A model generated the notes under the pieces. It was given only the letters and a program-made list of their open reading frames with translations, was not told the DNA's origin and did no database searches. Below, piece by piece: positions 40,122 through 51,821 of a DNA stretch of 64,000 nt. Both the position numbers and the translations under genes were made by a program. This stretch comes from Usnea hakonensis (lineage: Eukaryota > Ascomycota > Lecanoromycetes > Lecanorales > Parmeliaceae): contig BLJB01000029.1 of assembly GCA_013423325.1 (NCBI GenBank), positions 186,141-250,140 of the forward strand, given 5' to 3'. The stretch's first letter is position 1, and each line of letters opens with the position of its first letter.

Positions 40122-41144
40122 ATGCCAAAATATAAGTCTCCCCTTCCCACAGCTTGGCTGGAGTCTACTAACGGCCATGCACTCTTCTGTAGGCTCTCCG
40201 CATCTCCCCCCGTCTTCTCTCTCTGTCTCTCAATCCGTCAGAGACAGCCAGAGCCTCTTGTCCAAGTCAGATATTCGAGCCAGAGTCCATGATTCAGTGT
40301 CTCCGTATCACATTAGCTAACAATATTCCCCTACGCAGGCGACTACTGCGATGTCTACCTCACCCACGACTCCATGTCCGTCCGCAAAGCCCACAACAGC
40401 GGCCGCAACCACGAACGGAATGTGTTAGACTACTACCAACGTACGCCATATACCTCTCCATCCCATACCCCTTCCTTCCCTCCTCATTCAAAAACGCCCA
40501 GACTGATCGACTCTCAATTGCAGAAATCGGCCACGAAAAAGCCCAATCGGTCATCGACTCCATCACATCCTCCTACGCCGCCGAAGGCCAGGCCGGTGCC
40601 AATCCCATGCTCGCTCCACAAGGCGGTCCGCCACCTATGGGCGGGCAGGGCTTTCCTCCGCCCCCGTTTGGTTTTCCGGGTACGTAGCTATACACACTCT
40701 TCCTGCCCCATTCACCCCAAGCCATCCCCCCAACTCCCCCTCCGCAACAAAAAACAAAACCAAACCCAAGAAAAATCCACACAACCTCCTAACTTACCTC
40801 CAACAGCCGGCATCCCCCCACCCCCCTTCATGCCCGGCCCCGGCGGTCCCAATTCCATCCCCCCACCAGGCTTCATCCCCCCACCCGGCGGTCGCGGCAT
40901 GCCTCCCTTCCCCCCCTTCCCCCCCTCGGCTTCCCCCGCGGGTCATAACGGTCCGCCAATGCCCGGTATGCCCGGCGGAATGCCGCCCTTCCCACCGCCT
41001 GGGGGTGGTGCGGGTATGCCGCCGTCGTTTCCGGGGTTCGGTGCGCCGCCGCCGATGGGTGGGGGACCGGGACAAGCGATGAGTCCGCCGATGGGAGGGT
41101 TTCCGCCGCCGCAGGGTATGCCGCCGTTTCAGGGGGGGAGGTAG
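40122..41144 (+). CDS. YHC1: U1 small nuclear ribonucleoprotein C (U1-C)
   Basis: Four exons: 40122-40188, 40339-40440, 40524-40679 and 40807-41144; 220 aa. Introns have GTAGGC, GTACGC and GTACGT donors. The spliced protein carries [48 protein letters not shown] and SSYAAEGQA, the C2H2 zinc finger and helix of U1-C. A Pro/Gly/Met-rich tail follows. U1-C stabilises pairing of U1 snRNA with the 5' splice site in the nucleus. The usual N-terminus is MPK followed by two aromatic residues and CDYC. Here MPKY is separated from FCDYC by 17 extra in-frame residues. Removing exactly those 51 nt would give the standard start, but no GT-AG pair does this. The exon 1 model is therefore uncertain, while the rest is firm. 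Confidence 0.88.
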
Positions 41145-41527
41145 GTAAGTGGGGGGGGGTTTGTGAGGGTGTGGTTTGGAACGAGTATCGTTGGAGGAGT
41201 GCATGCTGGGATGTCTGGTGAGGGGGCTGGTGGAGTGGTGGGATGGTTCATTTGATGGATCGATCTACTTGACAAAAGCATTGTCGGGCTGCTTGCTGCT
41301 TTGATTGCATGATACCCAGGATGTGGCCATGTCTTCACAGCATGAGACCAAGGGAGCTCTACATAGACCAAAAAGCCGCGAGGAATCAAATGGGAATGCT
41401 AGCCGTTGGCATTTTCCCGCGAGAAAGGCTGATCAATGCACCACCGGTGTGCAAACAAATCAAATATAATTGAAAAGGCTACGCTTGCTCATCCCATTTC
41501 CATATCTCATATCCCTTTCATAGTCTT
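41145..41527. other. Convergent intergenic region
   Basis: 383 nt between the stops of U1-C and the transgelin-like gene; G/T-rich just after U1-C. No gene seen. Confidence 0.6.
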
Positions 41528-43703
41528 TCACGACTTCCCAGGTGGATCCCTCGGCCCAATGATCTGACGTCTCGCTCCAAATCCTATCCCCGCTCCCCCC
41601 CGGTTCTGACTATCACCACCCAGATACCCATACTGATTCACGTCCCAGCTACCGTCGCCAGGCCCCACGCCTCCCTCTTTGATCCCAGACGCAGCAGCCG
41701 CTTTGGTCGCTTTCTGACCTTCCTCCCACTCCTGCTGGCGCAGACGATCGAGTTCCATTTCTCGGGAAAGCAGAGAAGATGGTTTTGCGAAAGGGGGCTT
41801 CTTGCTCGGTGTGGGTGCATGGGCAGACTGAGGAGGAGGGGTTGGTGTGGAGATGGCTGGTGAGGTAGGACGTGCGAACGGTGACTTGCGTTGAGGAGAG
41901 GTTTGACGAGCATTTGAGGCGTAGGTTGCTGGATTCGGGAGAGGCCGTGGTGGGATGGATGACATTGGCGGTGGTGAGGGTGTTGGTGAGGGCTCGTCTG
42001 CTCGTTCCGGAGGCAGTGATGATGCTTGAGGAGTCGGAAGGGATCGAGGTGGTTTCTGTGGTGGACCATCAAAGCTTGGAAGGGGGCGTGGAGGCTGCTG
42101 TGGTGGAAGGTCTTGCGTCCTGGGGAGAGGTCTCGGAGCTTGTTGAGGTGGAAATTGCTCGGCGTTGTGACTAGACCACTCTTTCCTTAAAAAGTCACTC
42201 TCGTCTGCTTTCCAGGTATCTTCACTGTCCTGTTGAGAATGTGAGGGCGCCGGTCTATTCTGGCTTCGAGAGCGATATTCCGTTAGATTATTACTAGACC
42301 TGGGATCCCTTTCATGGTTTCGAGATTGATCTGCTTGCAGCCGCTCCTGTCGCTCACGTTCATACTTTGCTTCACGCTCCTTAGCTTCTGCTAGCTGTCG
42401 CTCAAGTTCTTTGACCTGGTCTCGTCCTGTGTTTCGCGTGGAATCCTCGCGGTCAGACGTCGGAGGCCTTTGCAGCTGTTCTGCTTTGTATTGGCTAAGG
42501 TACTGGCCTTGAAGCTGGGGCCTTGACTGGACTTTTCCTTGCTTCTGCCTTGCGGTGTTCATCTCAGCTTCCGCCTCCTCCCGCGCTCTGATTTCTTCCT
42601 CTTCTTTCCATTTTCTTTCTTCTTCGTCCCATTTTCTTTTCTCCTCTTCAACTCGGCGCTTTTCTATCTCTCGTTTTCGTGCCGTCTCTTCCTCCCACCT
42701 CTGTTCTTCAGCAATCCGCTCCTTTTCTTCCTCTGATTCTCTCTCTACACGCCGCTTGTTTTCAGCTTCCTCAGCTTGCAGTCGTAATTTTTCATCCTCT
42801 GCTTCTTGTTCACGCCTTTTGCGTTCCTTCTCTGCCAAGCTTGGGACCTTGGGGGCTGGCGTCGTTATTTGTCTGCGTCCTCCAAACGAGATTCCTTGGT
42901 TTCCTTGACTTGCACCGCCCATATACCCATACTGATGGATATTCCAAGCAGGAGTTGTAGCGCCCTCGTCCCCTTTCTTGCTCCAGCTACTGACGCCTCC
43001 AGAAGACGAGGTAGGTAAACCACCATTGACGGGCCTTTCGGCAAACGTATCAGAGATTGAAGGACTGCCTCGTCCGCCTACTGCTTGTGACGCATGGTTT
43101 GAGGTCTGATTGGAAGTAGCTGAACTAGCTTCGCTTGAGTTGCTGATGCCTCGAGGCCGCCTATTTCTCGCTGCGGAAAAACCCCCAGTGCTTTGCGGGC
43201 TTATAATACCAGTCTTGCTCTTGTCTCCACCTATAGCACTCATAAATTTGCTCGGCTGTACCGCATGGGCTCTTCGGCTGAACGAGGATATGCACTGCAG
43301 TACTTGCGCAGGGTCCTTGGACTCGTATAGATCTACCGTCTGAAAGATATCATGGGACTGGAGGTTTAAAGGAGGCGATTGGCAGGCGCGGAGGAAATGA
43401 GAGATGTTCTCCATCTGGACGAAAGGCATAGAGGACTCTTTGAAGCGTACGCCGGGTGAGGCTGCAAGGTTGACGAGCCTGCCGAATTGTATTAGCTTGG
43501 ATAAAGCGAGATACATTGTAGCATCATATGGCGTACTTGCAGAGTGCAATCCCATCTTTCAGTGCCTCGAGCAGATCCCCGGAAGCCAGCCGTTCTCCCA
43601 GAACTTCCTCGATCCAGGTCCTCACTTCATTAGCGGCTTGTGGGGTGTACTTTGACAAGCGGAGATTTCGCATGTCCTTATCGAGTGAAGATACTGAAGC
43701 CAT
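41528..43703 (-). CDS. Calponin-homology (transgelin/Scp1-like) actin-binding protein with two calponin-like repeats
   Basis: Exon 1 is 43703-43537, the intron is 43536-43479 (GTACGC...GCAG, 58 nt) and exon 2 is 43478-41528; 705 aa. Residues about 20-125 form a CH domain: ANEVRTWIEEVLGERL, LKDGIALCKLVNLAASPGV, MPFVQMENISHFLRACQ and DIFQTVDLYESKDPAQVLQC. This matches Scp1/transgelin, which bundles actin in cortical patches. Two calponin-like repeats follow: QYGYMGGASQGNQG...RRQI (about 234-260) and QYGYLGGDSQNRGG...RRQI (about 667-697). Between them lie a highly charged Glu/Arg coiled coil (about 270-400) and a Pro-rich segment with PPQQPPRPLP and KPPFAKP motifs, likely SH3 ligands. Yeast Scp1 is only about 200 aa with one repeat, so this is a much enlarged form. 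It is divergent from the NDUFAF2 gene. Confidence 0.88.
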
Positions 43704-44184
43704 GATCCTTGCTCTGTGTAATCTGCGGTACGTTCAGTAGCTGACCGATGTTGATGTTTTTTTCCCAGGTTGTTCACCTTCGCCCTCGTTCGGATTACTT
43801 CATGCGCTGTTGATTCGTAAGCTTAAGCATGTTTACATTCATCTATAATGAAATTTAAAAGCGTTTCGTGGGATAGGTAAATGTATTGTGTCAAAGCTAA
43901 CGCTGTATAAACTTACCGTTCCCCAGATGCATGTGTTTGCTAGCGTACTCTAGGCCGGCGAGATGACGATGCCGCCTCGGGAAAGCCTACCAAAACCCGG
44001 TACCCTAACATCTTTAGAAGCAGCTCTGGTCAATGGACTACTCTACTCAACTGCTCAAATAGTCCTCTCTCTCAGAGTGTCAACGTAAACTGGACACATA
44101 GAGAGGTATCCAGCCGCAAAAGCCTGCCTCAGTGCGGGAAAAAAACCGCGTCAAGAGGCGCTACGACAATCTTTCAGACTTCAG
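43704..44184. promoter_or_regulatory. Divergent promoter region
   Basis: 481 nt between the divergent starts of the transgelin-like gene and the NDUFAF2-like gene. No distinct element is recognisable. Confidence 0.5.
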
Positions 44185-44851
44185 ATGGTCTCTCCTTCAT
44201 CCTCTCCCCTCACCACCATCTGGCGGAAATGGAAGACACTGGAACTCCCATGGCGGAGACGTTGGCTAGCCGGTACAACCTCCTCACAATCCGGACCTCC
44301 AAACCCTTTCATACACCCTCCACTAACAAACAATCACAGGCACCGACCTCAACGGCAACACCTTCTGGTACTTCAAGCCCAGCCTCGCATTCACCCGTCC
44401 CCGCCGCATCCTCGAAAATAACCCCAAAATCCCCTACTCCGACATCGAAATCTCTCCAAGTTGGCACCAGTGGCTTCGCGGCACGCGCTCCACTCCCCCC
44501 TCACTGCCAGAACAGATCCAGGATGTTCAGCGCCAGCGTGAGCTGAAACAGTTGGTTGCGGCGGCGGATGCGAGGTGGGCGGCTAAGCCGTCGGTGCTTG
44601 ACAGGCCGAGGAGGGGCAATTCGGAGTTGGGAGTTGGGGATGGGGAGGTGGAGGGGACGGTGGGGAGGAGGTGGGAGGAAGGGAAAAGGACAGGGAGTGG
44701 GGAAACGGTGGAGAAGGAGATGAGTGAGGGTGAGAAGAGGGAGAGGGGTGAGCGATTGAGGAAGGAGAAGGAGAATCCATGGGCGCGACAGAGAGGGAGT
44801 GCTGGCGAAGGATGGCAGCCGGAAGCTTGGAGACCTGGGCCTGTGAAATGA
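44185..44851 (+). CDS. NDUFAF2/mimitin-like complex I assembly factor
   Basis: Exons 44185-44272 and 44340-44851 give 199 aa. The intron (GTACAA, CACTAAC branch, CACAG, 67 nt) splits a Gly codon. After splicing the protein has TTIWRKWKTLELPWRRRWLAG, DLNGNTFWYFKP, RPRRILE and YSDIEISPSWHQWLRGTRS, then PPSLPEQIQDVQRQ. These are the hallmarks of the NDUFA12/NDUFAF2 (B17.2-like) domain. NDUFAF2 works in the mitochondrial matrix and is released late in complex I assembly, when NDUFA12 takes its place. A long charged C-terminal extension and the RRI-YSD-W-HQWLR pattern favour the assembly factor over the structural subunit. The gene is convergent with the Flc-like gene, 357 nt apart, with no feature seen between them. 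Confidence 0.87.
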
Positions 44852-45208
44852 TAGTGGCAGTCGATACGGAAGCATACATCTTGATTGCTAGCGAAAATAC
44901 TCCATGAATGAAAGAAATTATTTAAAGTATTTACACTGACTATTTGACTACACGTCCGAATGCCTTGTGGCTTTGATCTCATGCACTCGCCAATTGCTAG
45001 TCATTTTGCCAAACGCCGGATTGTACAATTACCGTCACCACACGAGCTTTCTCAAGCCCATCTTGTCCCAAAATCCTGCGGAAGCATTCATGCACTGCAG
45101 AAAATGCCAACACTCCATCCTCTCGATCTTGGTGGGTTCATGAGATAGTCATCGAGGCAATATTATTAATATCTAATATATGCCGACGCCGCGGCCGTAA
45201 ATTAGTCC

Positions 45209-47580
45209 TTAATGTTCGTAACCGGCACCTCGCTGCCATGGACTGGTATTGTTTTGCTGTCTGTAACCACCGGCAGTATTCGGACGGTAAGGTGATTGAT
45301 CTCGTTGTCTTCCCATTAGCGGCATGTCAGCGCCAGGACGAGAGCTCGAATTGTCGTTTTTGTATATCGGCGCTCCATGGCGGGGAGTACCATCGCTCGG
45401 CAAGTACTGCATGTTTGGGTCGATGGGAGAACGTGGTGGCTCTCGTGCGCTGAGATTTCGATTTGAATTGGCGGTCGATGGTGGCAGAGGTACGCCGGCG
45501 GCGTCATGGCCCATCTTTCCAGATCCAGAAGAGTAAGAATCTTCGTCGTCGTCAAGATCACGACCATAGAAACCCTTTTGAGCCATGTCTCCTCGAGCTG
45601 TGACACCAAGTGCATCAAGCTCGGTATTGAGATTGGTCTGGGACTTGATGAACGAGCCGCGATCGTCTCGCATCGGCTGGTATCTCGTGTCAGGATTTTT
45701 TGAGAATATAGCGTAACAGGTAGCGACAAGCACCATCACCAGGAGGACTAAGGCAAAGGCGGCATTGTAGACGAAGAAGACCACGCCCATTACACCAGTA
45801 ACGATCCCCTGTATTTATTAGCGTTAAACACTGGGTCCAAAAGGGTATTTGACAAAATTACCGGTTGATTAAACACTGACGTAAAAACTAACAAGAAAAT
45901 GGCGTTGATGAAATTGATAGCTGCAATGGAGATGTTGAAAGCGTTGGTCTTCTTGTCCATCCAAGGCCGGAGAATGCTGACACCAATTAGGAAGGCTGCC
46001 TCGATGACGACCAATGCAACCGCTTGAGTAGTGCCACTATTCTGGCCAAAAGCGATGAACAACGCTTTAACGAGGATGTAACCCAAACTTGGCATGATGA
46101 AGTAGTAGGCGGTGGCACGAAATTGGACGTATAAGAATCCCCATTTGTTGAGAGCGGACGGGTCGGAGTAAAGGATGTAGGCCGGATTCTTGTGCATGGT
46201 GACCGATCGCTTGGCTATCCGGAAAACCTTGAACGAAGCCCAGGCGAGAGCTATAGTCATCGAAACGAAAAAGAATAAAGCAAGTACGACCTCGGCTGAG
46301 GAGTCCCTTTGCGTTAATTCCCAGAGACACAGAATGCAAATTTGCGGATAGCCAATAAGTACCTATAGGATGTCATCAATGAGAGGTCGTTACATGGGGA
46401 CTAGATGACTTACAATGCGGAACAAAATACCCTTTAGGACAATCTTCCATCCAGTTCTGAAGTCTTCAAATTTGTCGCCCTTGAACCATCCGGCCTTGAC
46501 CGCAATCTCGCAAAAACCCTTGAACAGCATTACACAAACCGCTGTGAGGAACACAAAGATCATAAAGAAGATGAGTCCCGTCAAGAAGATGTTGGTATTC
46601 TCAATCTTAGCGCGGAATCCAACCCTTTTGATGCCTGCAACTATGACCACCTTTGCGGCTGAAGCCGTCGAAGAGGTATTGTTGACTCTTTTGGACAAAG
46701 CATGAGCGGCACGCATGATATTCTTGCCCACGTTCAGAGATCGCTTTTGGACCTCGACAGATTCCGTGTTGAGCGTTGACAATAGCGTTGAAGGCGTTCC
46801 CCCTGTGGCCCTTTGATACCAGGTACAGATCGATTCCAGAAACCCAACTTTTATGATTCCCAGGCTCCATTCGAAGTTTTGGGTCCACGAAGCGACAATT
46901 GGTGGGAGAGGAACCGCAGTCATGCCGATGATGGCCTGAGCTTGGAAAAAGCCGAACAAAGAGAGGGCGTTTGCCGCCACATGAGCTGCGGTATTTGAAT
47001 GTCCTAAGCCCGAGGTCACCGCCGAAGCCAGTAGCGCTAGACCCGCAATGACGGCAGTCGTCCACCCAACTCCTTTCTGGTCGACAGTCTTGCCGTTCGA
47101 GAGCTGTGCCTCAACACAAGCTTCACTGACTCCAGTCACATTGTTCTTGATGTAGACCTTGACTAAGCCATCCAAATCCGGGACACCGTAGGCAATGCTT
47201 GGGATGTCTTTCTGGACGCTTGATGGAATATCAATATTCGATTGAATGTTGATCTGACCAGTGTTCATTGGACATAAGCCGTCCAAATTCGACGTACAAG
47301 GGTTCAAAGTCTCCTTCACAGCGTTATAGCCGTAAGCAATGACATCGATCTCTGCCGTGACATAACCTGAAATCGATGAAACTCCGAGGATGTTGAACGA
47401 CAAACTGTCATTATCCGGAGTGAAGACGACGTTGAACAAAGTCGCAGTGAAACTGGAATTCGCTTGACAAGGGTTCAGGGATGATGACTCGATCAATCTC
47501 TCCGGCGATGCGAAAGGCGCCAGGTAGGCTATGGTAGCGAGAGAAAGCCATGATGGCTTCGAGAGTGATGAAAAACGCAT
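45209..47580 (-). CDS. Flc/TRP-like membrane protein with ML-like domain
   Basis: Exons 47580-46414, 46362-45862 and 45808-45209 give 755 aa; both introns are in phase 0 (GTAAGT...TATAG and GTAATT...ACAG). A signal peptide (MRFSSLSKPSWLSLATIAYL) is followed by a luminal ML-like lipid-binding domain with paired cysteines (residues about 30-180) and then about nine membrane spans, including LTGLIFFMIFVFLTAVCVML, and INFINAIFLLVFTSVF. The tail after NPDTRYQPMRDDRG is cytosolic and disordered. Family members in yeast (Flc1-3) are needed for FAD import into the ER, calcium handling and cell-wall integrity. The conserved WTQNFEWSLGIIKV region supports the family call. Which Flc paralogue it corresponds to is not clear. 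Confidence 0.88.
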
Positions 47581-49023
47581 GATGATATGTTCTCCAGTAG
47601 AGGACCCAAGCGTTCAGAGCGTAGAGGTAGAGGCGCTTGGTCGCACCTGAAAAGCGTGTTCGAGACCCAGTTGCGCAGCCGCGCCAGAAATCGAGACAGC
47701 TGCAAGTGAAGCGCGATACACTAGAAATTAAAAGAGAAAATTAGACGTAAGGCAGTGATGGTTGATGTGTGAGGAGGTTTGGCGGTTGTCGCTGCGACGA
47801 CCAAAATAGAAACAAGGAAATTGAGCGAGTGGCAAGGCTGGACAGAGCCAATGGACAATGGAGAAGCCGGCTCGCTGGTTTGATTGTTGTTCGTATGAGC
47901 TCAACTTGACCACTCCATTTTGGTAATATTGGTAGGTGATGTATCAGAGGAGAAATGTGATGTCTGATGGAAAGGAGAGAAGAGGCGGTGATGGTGATGT
48001 TTGCAGGATGGAATGTCATGTGCGAATAATAATAATAATATTACGGTAATTAATGAGCCTCGGAAAATGTCAGCCGGTAGAGCCGTAAGGGGTTATTTAG
48101 GGAGGGGGCTGATTGCACAGCGAAGCCCAATTTTATTTGATTTTTCTTTAACTTGGGGGGCCGGCCTCGTATTTCCCGAGCGTACGCGTAATGATCATTC
48201 ATCCTTAATCATCAATTAAATTCATATTGTTTATCATCTTTACTATGCGTTTAAGTGTAAAGTATCTTATGATGATGAGTCCGATTGTCATTATCAGGGT
48301 TGAAAATCTACGCTACGTTATGAGTACTATTGCTCCCGGCATGCTTGTGTAGAGTACTCAAACAATGAGAAGAAACTTTCAAAAGCAGAAAACCCTCACA
48401 AAAACCGCATCTCTTATGGTCGATCCTACAGTCGACCAAGTTCTTCAGTCAAATATGCTACCCTTTGAAGTTCTTTGACTTGTTGACCTTCTTTGTTCCC
48501 CACCAAGTATGATGTAGTGGCAATCATTGAGAGGAGCTTCCAGCTTTTCACCAAGTCGGCAACAAATGCTCAAGCTCTTGAGCCAGACCTGTTTCTTTCC
48601 GAAATCTGTCCCATCTGGATGCTTGAGTAATTTGGTCAAGAAGCCAGAAACCACCTCATCATGCAGGTACGCGCGGCTACGTGATCTTTGAACAACTAAC
48701 AGCTCCTCCATATGGAATCAGTTCATGAAATTAGTCCGGTGTTACGCGCCACAGATATCTAAAGTAAATCTACTTATGAAACAAAATTGTTCCCATTGAC
48801 CGGATAATAAGTGAGCGTATACCTCGATGATGAGGAATCTCAGTAAAGTGACAAAATTGATCGAGTCTTTCCTGCGGAGGGCTACAACCACGGCCCGGAG
48901 ATACTCCGTTACGATCCCCCACTAAAATAAAATACTCTAGCTGAATCGCTTAAATACTACTAGCGTGGAGATGGTAAATCGATAGAACCTTCGCCCGTTG
49001 CACCACAGAAACCACCGCACATC
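47581..49023. other. Divergent intergenic region, no gene seen
   Basis: 1.44 kb between the Flc-like and Has1 starts. It has an AAT microsatellite at 48028-48042. An 88-codon open frame on the minus strand (48711-48445) has no recognised relatives. Confidence 0.55.
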
Positions 49024-51821
49024 ATGGAGAAAGGAGACATGGAGAAAGGAGAGCTGAAGTCGAAAAAACGGAAGCGTAAGCATGCTAGTGACGGGGTCGA
49101 GGCCGCAATACCCAAGACCCAAGTGAAAGACTCACTAAATATCCTTCCCTCGGTCAATGGCACTACAAAGTCTGAGCTGCATAGAAAAAGGAAAAAGAAG
49201 CATAAGCATCAGGAAAAACAAAGTATGCTGGAGAACAGCTTGTTGGAGCCTGTTGATGAGGCTCCTCGGCCAATGGATACTGGGGAGCCTAGAGTAGTAG
49301 AACATGAGGGCGAGGACGAGACAACTGTACTGGCTTCGGGCGACGCTCTGGGGGACGAAAACCAAATACGAGATGCATCGTCGCAGACAGACACAGAGGA
49401 AGAGGAGGCCCTTGCAACCACCTTAACGGGCAAGAATACGGTTCCTACAGACACAGACATGACAGCTACCTCGGGATTATCGTTACCATCTACAGGCTCT
49501 GATCCTAAAAGCTTCAAGGATCTGAACCTCTCAAGCAAGACAATGCAAGCTATATCAGATATGAAGTTCGAGAAGATGACAGAAATCCAGCAGAGGGGGA
49601 TTCCACCGTTGCTCGCTGGTAGAGATGTTCTCGGCGCAGCAAAAACGGGTTCCGGCAAAACTTTGGCTTTTTTGATTCCGTATGACCTATCTCTTCGTTC
49701 TTTTGTCAGACTCTGCCTCAAACTCGAAACTGCATTCTGATGGTGAAATGCTGACTCCAGAAATCGCGATAGGGCAGTCGAGATGCTGAGTGCCCTTAAG
49801 TTTAAGCCTAGGTAAGATTTATATTGAGTCGTGTCTACTGGTCAGGCTGATTGGCCTTAGAAATGGGACCGGAGTCATTGTTGTCTCACCGACGCGAGAG
49901 CTTGCCCTACAGATATTTGGTGTTGCGCGAGAATTGATGGCGAATCATAGTCAAACATACGGAATAATCATGGGAGGAGCAAATCGCCGCGCCGAAGCCG
50001 AGAAGCTTGCGAAGGGCATCAATCTCATCATGTACTGTACACGCCGTCCTGAGGTACTTTTGGTCCTTGACTAATACCTCCTTTCAGCGCTACGCCTGGC
50101 CGCCTGCTTGATCACCTGCAGAATACGCCTTCTTTTGTTATAAAGAATATCAAAGCTCTGGTAATTGACGAAGCTGATCGTAAGTCTGCATCGGAAGATC
50201 TTGCACCTTGCTGTGGGTCAAAGGCTTAAGCTTTACTAATATGGAGTATGGAGATAGGAATACTTGAAGTTGGATTTGAAGATGAGGTAGGGAACGTTCT
50301 TTCCAATGAGAAAATGTGACGGACTAAAGTCGTCTTTACAGATGAGACAAATCATCAAGATTCTACCAAAAGATGAGCGGCAAACAATGCTTTTTTCCGC
50401 AACGCAGACGACCAAGGTTGAGGATCTCGCAAGAATCTCACTCAGACCAGGGCCCCTTTACATCAATGTTGACAACACCAAGGAACATTCAACAGTTGAG
50501 GGATTGGAGCAAGGATATGTCGTCTGCGACTCAGACAAACGGTTCCTCCTCCTTTTCTCGTTCTTGAAGCGCCAAAAGGTATGCCCTGCGAAATTTGAGG
50601 ATTCGTCCACCTCCGCGCTGACTGGTCCGATCAAGAACAAAAAGTGCATAGTTTTCTTCTCGAGCTGTAACTGTGTGAAATGTATTGTCAACCCTCTTCT
50701 CCCTAACGAAATTTCTCGGCTAAGATTTTGCTGCCTACAGATCATTCAGAGCTGCTGAACTACATTGATCTTCCAGTGTAAGGATGCCTTCTTCGTCTTA
50801 TGCCCCTAAGCTCATCCATTAATGCGGTAATAGTCTGGATCTCCACGGGAAACAGAAACAAATCAAGCGAACAAACACTTTCTTTGAATTTTGGTAAGCA
50901 ACATAGTAACCATGTCGTACTTCCGGTATGTGTCTAATGCTGCACCAGCAATGTCACCAAAGGTACTTTAATCGCAACCGATGTAGCTGCAAGAGGGCTT
51001 GATGTGGGTTTGGTCCGAAGACAATTCGCCCACGCGACGCTAATTTTGGGTTAGATACCTGCTGTTGATTGGATTGTCCAATTCGACCCCCCGGACGATC
51101 CCAGAGGTGTGATGCTTTCACCTCGTCCTACAGGGTGTCATTAATTTTGGTTAGATTACATACACCGAGTCGGACGCACAGCACGAGGGGTACGTATCCG
51201 AGTATATATGCTTCTTTATCAACTTTCTCTCCCAAATTCTCATTCGAGAGATGTTGGAACTCCGAGGACTTTGTTTAAGTGCCACTTTTCACCGCTAATA
51301 GCAAGCTAATACGTGATTCTTGAATAGTCGGATGGCAAAGGCAAAAGCCTCTTGTTCCTTCAGCCTTCAGAGGTGGGCTTCCTAAAGCACCTTAAAGAAG
51401 CAAGAGTGCCATTAGTGGAGTTTGAGTTTCCAGCAAAGCGGATATTCTCAATACAGAGCCAGTTAGAGAAATTGATTGCACAAAACTATTACCTTAACAA
51501 GGTAACGTGTTCCCTTGAATATATTCCGCGTTCCCGGTCATAGAAGACTGACCTTTGGGATTCTAGTCGGCCAAAGATGCCTATCGTTCCTATCTACAAG
51601 CGTACGCATCTCACAGTCTGAGGTCTATCTTTGACGTTCACAAGCTCGATCTGGTCAAGGTAGCCAAGAGTTTCGGCTTCTCCACACCTCCACGCGTTGA
51701 CATTACATTGGGCGCAAGCATGAGCAGAGACAAGAAAAAAGAGGGTAGGAGGGCTTACGGAAGTCAACCGAAACAAGGGCAGAGGTTTCAGCGGAAACGA
51801 ATAAACGAGAACCAAGGTTGA
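49024..51821 (+). CDS. HAS1: DEAD-box ATP-dependent RNA helicase Has1, 14 exons
   Basis: Exons: 49024-49679, 49773-49811, 49861-50031, 50088-50179, 50258-50286, 50342-50578, 50636-50681, 50741-50777, 50834-50893, 50949-51003, 51055-51106, 51155-51189, 51328-51501 and 51567-51821; 645 aa. All 13 junctions keep the frame. Motifs in order are the Q motif (FEKMTEIQQRGIPPLL), AAKTGSGKT (Walker A), SPTRELALQ, ATPGR, VIDEADR (DEAD box), LFSATQT, ATDVAARGLD and HRVGRTARG, then the Has1-specific tail NYYLNKSAKDAYRSYL, LDLVKVAKSFGF and PPRVDITLGASMSRD. The N-terminus is Lys-rich. Has1 acts in the nucleolus on pre-rRNA and releases snoRNAs during 40S and 60S assembly. The intron number is striking beside its intron-poor neighbours. 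No frame is broken. Confidence 0.92.
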
